Positions 1 through 6,490 of a stretch of 13,733 nt of DNA are shown here, piece after piece. The stretch is taken from NCBI RefSeq assembly GCF_900128885.1, contig NZ_FQTU01000024.1, forward strand, positions 1-13,733. The letters run 5' to 3'. A program made the position numbers and the translations under genes. This DNA is from Alkalibacter saccharofermentans DSM 14828. Lineage in GTDB: Bacteria; Bacillota; Clostridia; Eubacteriales; Alkalibacteraceae. The stretch's first letter is position 1, and the number at the start of each line of letters is the position of its first letter. Under the pieces are notes generated by a model, which was not told where the DNA came from, did not search any database, and worked only from the letters and a program-made list of their open reading frames with translations.

Positions 1-2
1 CA

Positions 3-50
3 GACGACTTTGAAGAATTTTATCTAAAATTCAATGAGGAGAAAAAGTAA
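3..50 (+). CDS. 3' end of an upstream gene (partial)
   Basis: An open frame enters from the left edge and stops with TAA at 48-50, giving a C-terminal tail reading DDFEEFYLKFNEEKK. The tail is charged and plausible as a protein end, but it is too short to assign a family. The next gene starts about 200 bases further on, so the two are probably not tightly coupled. Confidence 0.4.
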   Translation, partial: DDFEEFYLKFNEEKK

Positions 51-157
51 AGCATTAGCACAAAAAGTGGATGTAGAGTGATACTAAAAATAAAAAGTGA
101 GAAACACATCGGGTTGATAATGTTGACTATTATTGATTGAATTAAGATGGCAATAAT

Positions 158-197
158 GGGTAGAAACTATCTTCTGAGAATAGTTGCGTTTCGACCC
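158..197 (+). other. Strong hairpin upstream of the KaiC-like gene
   Basis: GGGT-a-GAAAC (158-167) pairs with GTTTC-g-ACCC (188-197), nine base pairs around a single mismatch. The inner AACTAT/ATAGTT (165-170/180-185) offers an alternative pairing. A T-rich stretch (198-211) follows. It could be the terminator of the upstream gene or a structured 5' leader. I do not recognise it as a known riboswitch class. Confidence 0.45.
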
Positions 198-255
198 TGT
201 TATTTATATTTGTATCGTCAATTAAGGGAGTTTTCAATAGAGGGAGGAATTAACA

Positions 256-1737
256 ATGGCTAGTAACAGAGAAATACAAAAGATGCCGACCGGAATATCA
301 GGGCTGGATGAAATTTTACAAGGAGGCTATATTTCTGGGAATACTTATTTAATTCGAGGTGGGCCAGGGACAGGCAAAACCACCGCGGGCATCCATTTCT
401 TATACGAAGGCGCATGCAAAGGCGAAAAGACCCTACTTATTTCCTTGTCAGAATCTCTGGATAAGCTACTTCGAGATGCTAGTCAAAAAGGGCTTGATTT
501 GGAAAATACCAGTTTTCTAGACTTGACTCCTTCAGCTAATGATGTATCCTGCGATGCTTCATATAATGTATTTTCACCTGCTGAAGTGGAGCAACCCTCC
601 TTTATGCAAAAAATCACAGAACAGCTTGAAACAATAAAACCTGATCGGGTTTTTGTCGACGGTATAACCCAGCTTCAGTACCTATCGCCGGATATTTACC
701 AGTTTCGCAAACAAATATTGGCTTTGATTAAGATTGCCACAAGTCAAATAGGTACGGTTCTTTTATCTTCAGAAGACAGTAAGTCTGTCAGTGACGATGA
801 TTTACAGTTTATGAGTGATGGTGTGATAAATCTGGAATACATAAATGATGAGCGTGGGGTCAGAGTAACAAAATTCAGGGGGTCGGATTATAAGCATGGA
901 TTTCACACAATGCAAATAATGGATAATGGAATAATTATATATCCCAGACTTGATCCAAGAGAGGTAAAGCGAGAATTTATATTTGAAACCATCTCTTCAG
1001 GCATCCCGGAATTGGATAAGCTACTTTATGGAGGAATTGAAAAAGGTACTGCAACTGTCATAAGCGGTCCAACCGGTGTGGGAAAAACGACATTGGGTGT
1101 TCAATTTGCAAAAGAAGCTTCTGAAAGAGGTGAACGTACCGTTATCTATACCTTTGAAGAAGGAAAAGAATCTCTTCTCAAACGCATGAAAGCGGTGAAC
1201 ATACCAATTAGTGAAATGTTAGATCAAAACACTCTCTCAGTGGTGAAGGTGAATTCTCTGGAATATACACCTGACCAGTTCGCGTATCTTATTCGTAACG
1301 ATGTCGAGCATATGAACACTAAAATAGTCATGATCGACAGCATTTCCGGCTACCTCCTATCTTTTAGCAAAGGTCCTCGTGACAAGGGTGAAATGTTAAG
1401 GCACATTCATGCGTTATCGGAGTATCTAAAAAATATGGGAGTAACAATGCTTTTGCTAAATGAAACTCATAGCATTACAGGGGATTTTACAGTGTCAGAA
1501 TACGGCATAAGCTATCTCGCAGACAGTATTGTCTTTCTTCGCTATGTGGAATTGAAAGGTGAATTACGAAAAGTGATCGGTGTACTTAAAAAACGCATGA
1601 GCGATTTTGAAAAAACGCTAAGAGAACTTGAAATAACTAGTTCCGGATTAAAGGTAGGCCGTCCACTGAGTGATCTCAGAGGGGTTTTGACCGGAAATCC
1701 GGAGTTTATTGACGACGAAAAGAATTGTAATTATTAA
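256..1737 (+). CDS. Double-domain KaiC-like RecA-superfamily ATPase
   Basis: The 493-residue protein has two tandem KaiC domains. Domain 1 carries Walker A GGPGTGKTT (35-43) and a Walker B aspartate at D135. Domain 2 carries Walker A GPTGVGKTT (271-279), the catalytic-type glutamate pair E301-E302 (TFEEG) and Walker B D361 (VMIDS). In domain 1 the glutamate pair reads S65-E66, so one acid is lost. Opposite the cyanobacterial KaiC phosphosites S431/T432, an alignment by eye gives S419 and Y420 (GISYLADS). The length is close to KaiC (about 520), but no kaiA or kaiB is present. Such KaiC-like ATPases are widespread in non-photosynthetic bacteria and archaea and often act with signalling proteins. 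The start is set by GGGAGG at 242-247, eight bases before ATG. The next gene lies 69 bases downstream, so co-transcription is likely. The family is sure, the role is not. Confidence 0.93.
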   Translation: MASNREIQKMPTGISGLDEILQGGYISGNTYLIRGGPGTGKTTAGIHFLYEGACKGEKTLLISLSESLDKLLRDASQKGLDLENTSFLDLTPSANDVSCDASYNVFSPAEVEQPSFMQKITEQLETIKPDRVFVDGITQLQYLSPDIYQFRKQILALIKIATSQIGTVLLSSEDSKSVSDDDLQFMSDGVINLEYINDERGVRVTKFRGSDYKHGFHTMQIMDNGIIIYPRLDPREVKREFIFETISSGIPELDKLLYGGIEKGTATVISGPTGVGKTTLGVQFAKEASERGERTVIYTFEEGKESLLKRMKAVNIPISEMLDQNTLSVVKVNSLEYTPDQFAYLIRNDVEHMNTKIVMIDSISGYLLSFSKGPRDKGEMLRHIHALSEYLKNMGVTMLLLNETHSITGDFTVSEYGISYLADSIVFLRYVELKGELRKVIGVLKKRMSDFEKTLRELEITSSGLKVGRPLSDLRGVLTGNPEFIDDEKNCNY

Positions 1738-1802
1738 TACCACCTGTATATTATGAGACTTGGCAGTTCAGAGATAACACAATTGAAAAAAGGGGGGTGG
1801 TA
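1738..1802 (+). promoter_or_regulatory. Inverted repeat that can mask the SD of the GGDEF/HD-GYP gene
   Basis: TACCACC (1738-1744), immediately after the KaiC-like stop codon, is complementary to GGTGGTA (1796-1802), which overlaps the G-rich Shine-Dalgarno AGGGGGGTGG of the next gene. A ribosome finishing the upstream gene would cover the first arm and free the SD, which would fit translational coupling. The pairing is visible. The regulatory role is inferred. Confidence 0.35.
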
Positions 1803-1806
1803 ACTA

Positions 1807-3564
1807 ATGGAAAGAGTACTATTGCTAATTGGTCAGCAAGCAGATCAAAAGATATTGAAAGAATTTCTTTCAAAAAGCTATGAAGTAGTTTTGCCAGATG
1901 AAAAGATGCAAAACAATTTTGACTTGCTTATTGCAGACTACCAAACGTTTAATAATTATCGAAAGGATGCCTTAAAATTAAAAAAGGAAGCTAATCCGGT
2001 TTTTTTACCGATACTTTTGTTGGTGTCTTCTCATGATAAAAACCGATTACACCAAGATATTTTAAACGAGGTTGATGAATTTATAAGCATGCCTGTAAAT
2101 TCCTACGAACTTAAATTGCGAATTACCAACCTCCTTCGCAATAGAGCTCTTTCACTTGAATCAGAAACACAGTACTATACTTTGGCCGAAAGTATTCCCG
2201 CAGGTATTTGTGTTTTGCAAAATGAGCGCATTGCATATTGTAATCCTGCATTATCAAAAATATTGTCTAAAAGTTCTTCAGATCTTATGGGGGCTTCATT
2301 TTTGGATGACATATCTCCTGAGTACAGCTTTCAAATAGAGTCTCTTTTAATTGAAAAGAAGTCTCGTGAGAATATACAAACGCAGTTAAATAACATGGAA
2401 CTTAAGATAAACACACTTGATGGGGAAAAATGGGTTGAATTGTCCATTTCCAATATTTTATACAGGGGGAGCTCATCCGTTTTAATTGTTATGACAGATG
2501 TTACGGAAAGAAAGCTAAGAGACGAAGAAATCAGGTGCTTAAGTTTATATGATAAACTAACAGGTATCTTTAATCGGGCATACATGGAAGATGAATTGAA
2601 GCGTTTGAATACCAAACGGCAACTCCCTTTAAGCATAATAATGGCAGATATTAATGGTTTGAAACTAGCAAATGATGCTTATGGCCATGAGGTAGGAGAT
2701 CAACTATTAATACGCACTGCAAAGATTTTAAAAGAATCGTGTAGACAAGAAGATGTAATTGCCCGTTGGGGTGGTGATGAATTTATCATTCTACTACCTC
2801 AAACAAGCAAATATATTGCGGGAAAAATTGCAAGCAGAATAATTGATGAGTGCAGTAATTACTATATAAAAGCAGTACCGGTTAAAATGGCCATAGGAGT
2901 AGCAACTAAAATAAATATCCAAAAATCGATTAAACAGCTGCTGATTGATGCAGAAGACAGGATGTACAAAAACAAACTCATGAACAGTAACAGCGTAAGG
3001 GAAGATTTAATATCAACACTTCTAGAAGCTTTGAAAGAAAAAAGTGAAGAAACAGAAGAGCATGCAAAAAGAATATCCGAATTATGTTTTAGATTTCAAG
3101 AGCCATTAGACCTTACCAATGAGGATATGGATAAATTATCTCTTATTGCCATCATGCATGATATAGGAAAGATATCTGTATCGGAGGATATATTGAAAAA
3201 ACCGGACAAATTAACTTTTGATGAATGGGAAGAAATCAGAAAGCACCCCGAAACAGGGTACCGAATTGCTTGCGCCTCGGTAAGCTTAGCGCATATTGCT
3301 CAAGAGATTCTATCCCATCACGAGCGTTGGGACGGTAAGGGTTATCCATTTGGGATTAAAGGCGGAGATATTCCAATACTTGCCAGAATAATTGCAATCG
3401 TCGATGCATTTGATGTGATGACTAATGGCAGAGTTTACAAACCTTCGATTACCAAACAAAAAGCCCTGAAAGAAATAAAAAATAATGCAGGGACTCAATT
3501 TGATCCCGATCTCGTTCAAATCTTTCTAGAGATAATGGAATATGATAAAAAAATAGGCTACTGA
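1807..3564 (+). CDS. Pseudo-receiver / PAS / GGDEF / HD-GYP c-di-GMP signalling protein
   Basis: This 585-residue protein appears bifunctional for c-di-GMP. Residues 1-110 look like a response-regulator receiver with D44 in place, but the N-terminal acidic pair is replaced by GQQ (9-11) and the conserved Lys-Pro reads M95-P96, so normal phosphorylation is doubtful. Residues about 120-235 resemble a PAS domain. The GGDEF domain (about 245-395) has an intact GGDEF (322-326), the D281 region (ADINGLKLAND) and an inhibitory I-site RQED (313-316) exactly five residues upstream. The C-terminal HD-GYP phosphodiesterase domain (about 400-580) has H419, HDIGK (451-455), HHE (504-506) and GYP (512-514). 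It may therefore both make c-di-GMP from GTP and hydrolyse it. No membrane segment is seen, so it is probably cytoplasmic. The SD is GGGGGGTGG. A terminator follows at 3673-3725. Confidence 0.92.
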   Translation: MERVLLLIGQQADQKILKEFLSKSYEVVLPDEKMQNNFDLLIADYQTFNNYRKDALKLKKEANPVFLPILLLVSSHDKNRLHQDILNEVDEFISMPVNSYELKLRITNLLRNRALSLESETQYYTLAESIPAGICVLQNERIAYCNPALSKILSKSSSDLMGASFLDDISPEYSFQIESLLIEKKSRENIQTQLNNMELKINTLDGEKWVELSISNILYRGSSSVLIVMTDVTERKLRDEEIRCLSLYDKLTGIFNRAYMEDELKRLNTKRQLPLSIIMADINGLKLANDAYGHEVGDQLLIRTAKILKESCRQEDVIARWGGDEFIILLPQTSKYIAGKIASRIIDECSNYYIKAVPVKMAIGVATKINIQKSIKQLLIDAEDRMYKNKLMNSNSVREDLISTLLEALKEKSEETEEHAKRISELCFRFQEPLDLTNEDMDKLSLIAIMHDIGKISVSEDILKKPDKLTFDEWEEIRKHPETGYRIACASVSLAHIAQEILSHHERWDGKGYPFGIKGGDIPILARIIAIVDAFDVMTNGRVYKPSITKQKALKEIKNNAGTQFDPDLVQIFLEIMEYDKKIGY

Positions 3565-3672
3565 CCAATTGGCATTCTGGGCAGAAGCACGTTTCCTTGC
3601 TCTCAATGAAAAATATTTGTGTCAGGATTGAATTTTTTCTCGTAAAGTGTTATTATGACCATACGTTTTGGG

Positions 3673-3725
3673 GCACCACTTTACGATTTCAATCTTGCCG
3701 GAAAGGTCGTTTAGTGGTGCTTTTT
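3673..3725 (+). terminator. Rho-independent terminator after the GGDEF/HD-GYP gene
   Basis: GCACCACT (3673-3680) pairs with AGTGGTGC (3713-3720), an 8 bp perfect stem. CGA/TCG (3684-3686/3707-3709) can extend it inward. Five T residues (3721-3725) follow. It sits about 110 bases after the stop codon and points in the plus direction. The left arm overlaps a competing inverted repeat (3640-3649 with 3677-3686). Confidence 0.7.
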
Positions 3726-3733
3726 CTGTCACC

Positions 3734-3835
3734 TCAGTACCCGTTGATATCAGGTGTTATATCATCATCTATGGCAAGATAAGCGATTAAATTCACCACG
3801 GCACAGACAAAAGTTACGAGCAAAGCATGATCAGA
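3734..3835 (-). pseudogene. Possible remnant of a hydrophobic C-terminus (minus strand)
   Basis: On the minus strand a frame open from 3835 down to a TGA at 3734-3736 encodes a hydrophobic segment (ALLVTFVCAVVNLIAYLAI) followed by an acidic tail DDDITPDINGY. It looks like the end of a membrane protein, but an in-frame stop lies just upstream and no start or ribosome site is present. It may be gene debris or chance. Confidence 0.2.
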
Positions 3836-3918
3836 TCAAGTGGGTATTAACAATTCGCTTGAAACACGAACACGCGTTATTGGGAGTATTACTACATACT
3901 TGAAGCAAACTTGCTATA

Positions 3919-3985
3919 AGGAGTTTGTCAAAGTAAATAATGTGTTGTAATTAAAGTTGAATGAGGGGATAATAAGGATATAGTT
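3919..3985 (+). repeat. Direct repeat A, copy 1 (carries the riboswitch-operon promoter)
   Basis: The core 3944-3985 matches 12027-12068 at 41 of 42 positions. Weaker similarity continues upstream to about 3919 (matching from about 12002). In the second copy the left part is the 3' end of a pseudogene. Here the same reading is broken by an extra stop (Q-S-K-stop), so copy 1 is not coding. The repeat includes a -35/-10 pair. Confidence 0.75.
3957..3984 (+). promoter_or_regulatory. Putative sigma-A promoter of the riboswitch operon
   Basis: TTGAAT (3957-3962) and TATAGT (3979-3984) are separated by 16 bases. This places the transcription start near 3991, just before the first pairing strand of the riboswitch. 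The same pair at the same spacing occurs at 12040-12067 before the EAL gene. Conservation inside a repeat and the right position relative to the aptamer both support it. Confidence 0.55.
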
Positions 3986-4005
3986 GGGTACTGTACCTAT
4001 TATTG

Positions 4006-4106
4006 AAACCTTCAAATGATAATAGCAAACTTATCGTAAGGTAAGGACGCAAAGCTAAAGGGTCTTTTGTGAAAACAAGAGATAGCCAGTTACCAAAGGA
4101 AGGTTT
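4006..4106 (+). ncRNA. Cyclic di-GMP-I (GEMM-I) riboswitch
   Basis: The conserved core is plain: AATAGCAAAC (4021-4030), stem CTTATC/GGTAAG closed by a GTAA tetraloop (a GNRA loop as in the family), then GGACGCAAAGC, AAAGGGTCT, a second hairpin TCTTTTGT/ACAAGAGA, and GATAGCCAGTTACC. An outer stem AAACCTTC (4006-4013) pairs with GAAGGTTT (4099-4106). This class binds c-di-GMP in the 5' leader of mRNAs, usually for motility, surface or c-di-GMP-metabolism genes. Here it precedes a cobalamin-binding sensor and a diguanylate cyclase, so it probably gives feedback by the product. The 3' strand of the outer stem runs into six Ts (4104-4109), and a second terminator-like hairpin lies at 4214-4241. 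Whether c-di-GMP switches expression on or off cannot be read with certainty. Confidence 0.92.
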
Positions 4107-4213
4107 TTTGGGGGTTTTGATAGGAGCGCATAAGAAGGATAAAGTTTTTTTTGTCCTGCAAAGTGCTGTAGGGAAGTTAAAAATTATTGACTTAAAGTCG
4201 AGGATAAGACTCT

Positions 4214-4241
4214 AAAACTACCTACATGTGTAGGTGGTTTT
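4214..4241 (+). terminator. Terminator-like hairpin of the riboswitch expression platform
   Basis: AAAACTACCTACA (4214-4226) pairs with TGTAGGTGGTTTT (4229-4241), allowing one G-U pair. The U-run is only TTTT and is part of the stem, followed by AAAATG, so termination may be weak or conditional. It lies between the aptamer and the first gene, 80 bases before its start codon, as expected for a transcriptional riboswitch platform. Confidence 0.5.
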
Positions 4242-4320
4242 AAAATGTTATTAATCTTTGATAATGCTAGAGTCAACACAGTTATTAATAATCAAGCTAT
4301 TAATTAAAGGAGATGTGTCC

Positions 4321-5394
4321 ATGAGTTTATTAGTGAATTATACAGATCAACGCTACGTGGAAATTGCCCAAAAGGTTTTTCAGGAACAATTTAAGCGTGA
4401 CCCGAAACTTGAAAAGGAATTAGATGAGAGAAGAAAACGATTGATGTATGAAGATGTGGTGTATAACATCAGTTTTTTAATGACTGCAGTTCATTTCAGC
4501 GACGGGAAAATTTTTGAGGGATATGCTATATGGATTTATGAGCTGCTTTGTAATTTGATGAAGGACTTGGATCGTGATCGAATAATGGAGCACATGAATG
4601 ATCATTACTTAATTCTATCTGAAATTTTAAACAGCTATCCCGATGGACTGCTTTCTGAAGATGAATTGAAAAAAGCAACCGACTATTTGAAAACTGCAAT
4701 GGAAGTGACCACAAATGCAGTAACGGAAATCAGTTTATCTTCAAAGTTTCAGGAAGGGAAGCATTCTGAACTTCGAATAGCCTACCTGGAGGCCTTAATA
4801 AAGAGTCAAACAAGAGAAGCACATGATGTAATTAATGAAGCCAAGAAGCAAGGACTGTCCTTAATGGATATATACGAAGAGATCCTTGCAAAAGTAATGG
4901 TAGAAACAGGAGATCTTTGGCATAAAAACATTATTACTATAGATAAAGAGCACTATATTACTTCCGTTACTCAATCCGTGCTGTCGGGTTTTTATGATGA
5001 GATATTCAGTAAGCCGAGGAAAAACAAACGGATCGTTTCCTGCGCCGTGGGAAGTGAGCTGCATGAAATGGGTGCAAGAATGCTTTCCGACATGTTTGAA
5101 TATCAAGGTTGGGACAGTTATTATCTAGGGGCGGCTCTTCCGGAAGCATCAATCTTAGAAGCGATTAAAGAACATCAACCTGATATTGTTGCTTTATCCG
5201 TGACCATGCCTCTTTACTTACCCACCTGTGAAAATATTGTGAAAGCTGTAAAAGAGAAATATCCGAGTGTAAAGATTGCCGTAGGGGGGCAAGCTTTTAA
5301 AAACACGGAAAAACTGTGGGAAATGTGGAACGTTGATTACTACTCCGCTACCGCCGATGTTTTTGTGAATTGGGCAGAAAAAACATATTGTTGA
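4321..5394 (+). CDS. Cobalamin-binding sensor protein with CarH-type B12 domains
   Basis: The 357-residue protein appears soluble. Residues 1-140 are a helical N-terminal region I do not recognise, with no MerR helix-turn-helix. Residues about 145-225 are a B12 cap-type four-helix domain with W200 and E210-H211, the W-x9-EH motif of CarH/AerR-like B12 photosensory proteins. Residues about 238-357 form the B12 Rossmann domain with E246-x-H248-x-x-G251 (H248 would be the lower ligand) and the late glycines VGGQAF (321-326). These motifs point to binding of adenosyl- or related cobalamin for sensing rather than methyl transfer. An in-frame ATG at 4258 lacks an SD, and the ATG at 4321 follows AAAGGAG, so I use 4321. 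It is the first gene of a riboswitch-led operon, 27 bases before a diguanylate cyclase that it may control. A corrinoid methyltransferase protein is the main alternative. Confidence 0.88.
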   Translation: MSLLVNYTDQRYVEIAQKVFQEQFKRDPKLEKELDERRKRLMYEDVVYNISFLMTAVHFSDGKIFEGYAIWIYELLCNLMKDLDRDRIMEHMNDHYLILSEILNSYPDGLLSEDELKKATDYLKTAMEVTTNAVTEISLSSKFQEGKHSELRIAYLEALIKSQTREAHDVINEAKKQGLSLMDIYEEILAKVMVETGDLWHKNIITIDKEHYITSVTQSVLSGFYDEIFSKPRKNKRIVSCAVGSELHEMGARMLSDMFEYQGWDSYYLGAALPEASILEAIKEHQPDIVALSVTMPLYLPTCENIVKAVKEKYPSVKIAVGGQAFKNTEKLWEMWNVDYYSATADVFVNWAEKTYC

Positions 5395-5421
5395 AAGTGG
5401 ATTTTAGAAAGGAGGTTAGGG

Positions 5422-6468
5422 ATGGATCAGTATGATATTTCCTTCTTCTTACAAGGGGATCGAAACTTGAACCTGTTAACTAAATATTGGTATGATCCCG
5501 TCTTTCTTATTTCCCCTCATCAAAGGAATTTAAAAGATATTTTTGAACCTAAGGACCGGGAACGGATTACAGAACTTGGAAACAAAGCCTACGATGAAGA
5601 AGGCAGCTTTATCTGTGATGATGGATTTCAAATTATTAGTCCAACGGTCACCATATCTCTATGTATGATGGTTAAAAATGAAAGAGTATTTGTTTTAGGG
5701 ATGAATATCAGTCTTATGAGTAATGAGCAATCCAATTGTCGAGCTAAGGATGTAATCCATCGATTTATGGGGCTGATTATAAGCACGGATCGGGATCTGA
5801 TGACCAATAATATGGAAATTGTTCGAAGCCAATTTGAAGAAATTCAAAAGTTGAATAATCAGCTTCAAAACATAAAACGGCAGTTGGAAAAGAGCAATGC
5901 CCAACTCCACCGGCTAAATTTAGACTTAAACAATCGCCTAGTAAAGGATGAACTTACCGGCCTTGTCAGCAGGTATCAATACCGAGAGGAAATTGAGATG
6001 GCAATCGCAAATGATCCCCAGAAATTTGGAATCTTTACATTTTTGGATCTCGACCGATTTAAACAGATAAATGATACCTTTGGACATCGGGCGGGTGACG
6101 AATATTTAAAGGAATTTGCCCGACGGTTGAAAGGCCTTCCCTTTGAGAACTTCATTGCCATAAGAATTTCGGGGGATGAATTCGGTCTTTATATCCATGG
6201 ATATAAAGACGTCGGGGAAGCGGAGTGCCGGAAAATTTGGGAGAATATTCAAATCCATGTATTAGATACGCCTATCACAATAGATTCTCAAGAGCTAAAG
6301 ATGCTTTGCAGTGGAGGGATGGCGGTTTATGGCCTTCATACCAAAAACTTTTTTGACCTGATCGAATATGCGGATTTTGCAATGTATGAAGCGAAAAATT
6401 CGAAGACAGATCTATTCAAAGTGTTTAATAAAGATCGTTACATGAAAAGAAATATCATGATACGTTAA
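5422..6468 (+). CDS. Diguanylate cyclase (SGDEF) with N-terminal sensor-like region and coiled coil
   Basis: The 348-residue protein would make c-di-GMP from two GTP. Residues 1-120 form a poorly recognisable, possibly PAS-like sensory region. Residues about 128-172 are a long coiled coil (EEIQKLNNQLQNIKRQLEKS and on), the usual dimerising linker. The GGDEF domain covers about 173-340 with DELTGL (176-181), LDLDRFKQINDTFGH (208-222) and an active-site loop SGDEF (250-254). The first glycine is serine, a variant often seen in active enzymes. The I-site position (241-244) reads FENF, so RxxD product inhibition is absent and feedback may instead come through the riboswitch. There is no membrane segment. 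The start is fixed by AAAGGAGG six bases before ATG. It follows the cobalamin sensor by 27 bases and precedes a membrane protein by 22. Confidence 0.92.
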   Translation: MDQYDISFFLQGDRNLNLLTKYWYDPVFLISPHQRNLKDIFEPKDRERITELGNKAYDEEGSFICDDGFQIISPTVTISLCMMVKNERVFVLGMNISLMSNEQSNCRAKDVIHRFMGLIISTDRDLMTNNMEIVRSQFEEIQKLNNQLQNIKRQLEKSNAQLHRLNLDLNNRLVKDELTGLVSRYQYREEIEMAIANDPQKFGIFTFLDLDRFKQINDTFGHRAGDEYLKEFARRLKGLPFENFIAIRISGDEFGLYIHGYKDVGEAECRKIWENIQIHVLDTPITIDSQELKMLCSGGMAVYGLHTKNFFDLIEYADFAMYEAKNSKTDLFKVFNKDRYMKRNIMIR

Positions 6469-6490
6469 GAAAAATAAAGGAGATGATTCA

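Larger units (their letters stand above)
3565..4320. other. Long non-coding regulatory interval
   Basis: This 756-base stretch has no convincing gene. In order it holds a terminator with an alternative upstream hairpin (3640-3725), a possible minus-strand gene remnant (3734-3835), about 80 bases in which I see nothing, a copy of a repeat with a promoter (3919-3985), the c-di-GMP-I riboswitch (about 4006-4106), an expression-platform region with small hairpins, and a terminator-like hairpin (4214-4241). The open frame at 3597-3782 overlaps the terminator, lacks a ribosome site and is not believed. Confidence 0.7.

Noticed and set aside
2331..2636. 101-codon minus-strand open frame
   Set aside because: It lies wholly inside the PAS/GGDEF coding region and has no ribosome site or recognisable domain.
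3597..3782. 61-codon plus-strand open frame
   Set aside because: It runs through the two inverted repeats and the terminator and has no Shine-Dalgarno.
4258..4320. Upstream in-frame start of the cobalamin-binding protein
   Set aside because: There is no ribosome site before 4258. AAAGGAG correctly precedes the ATG at 4321.
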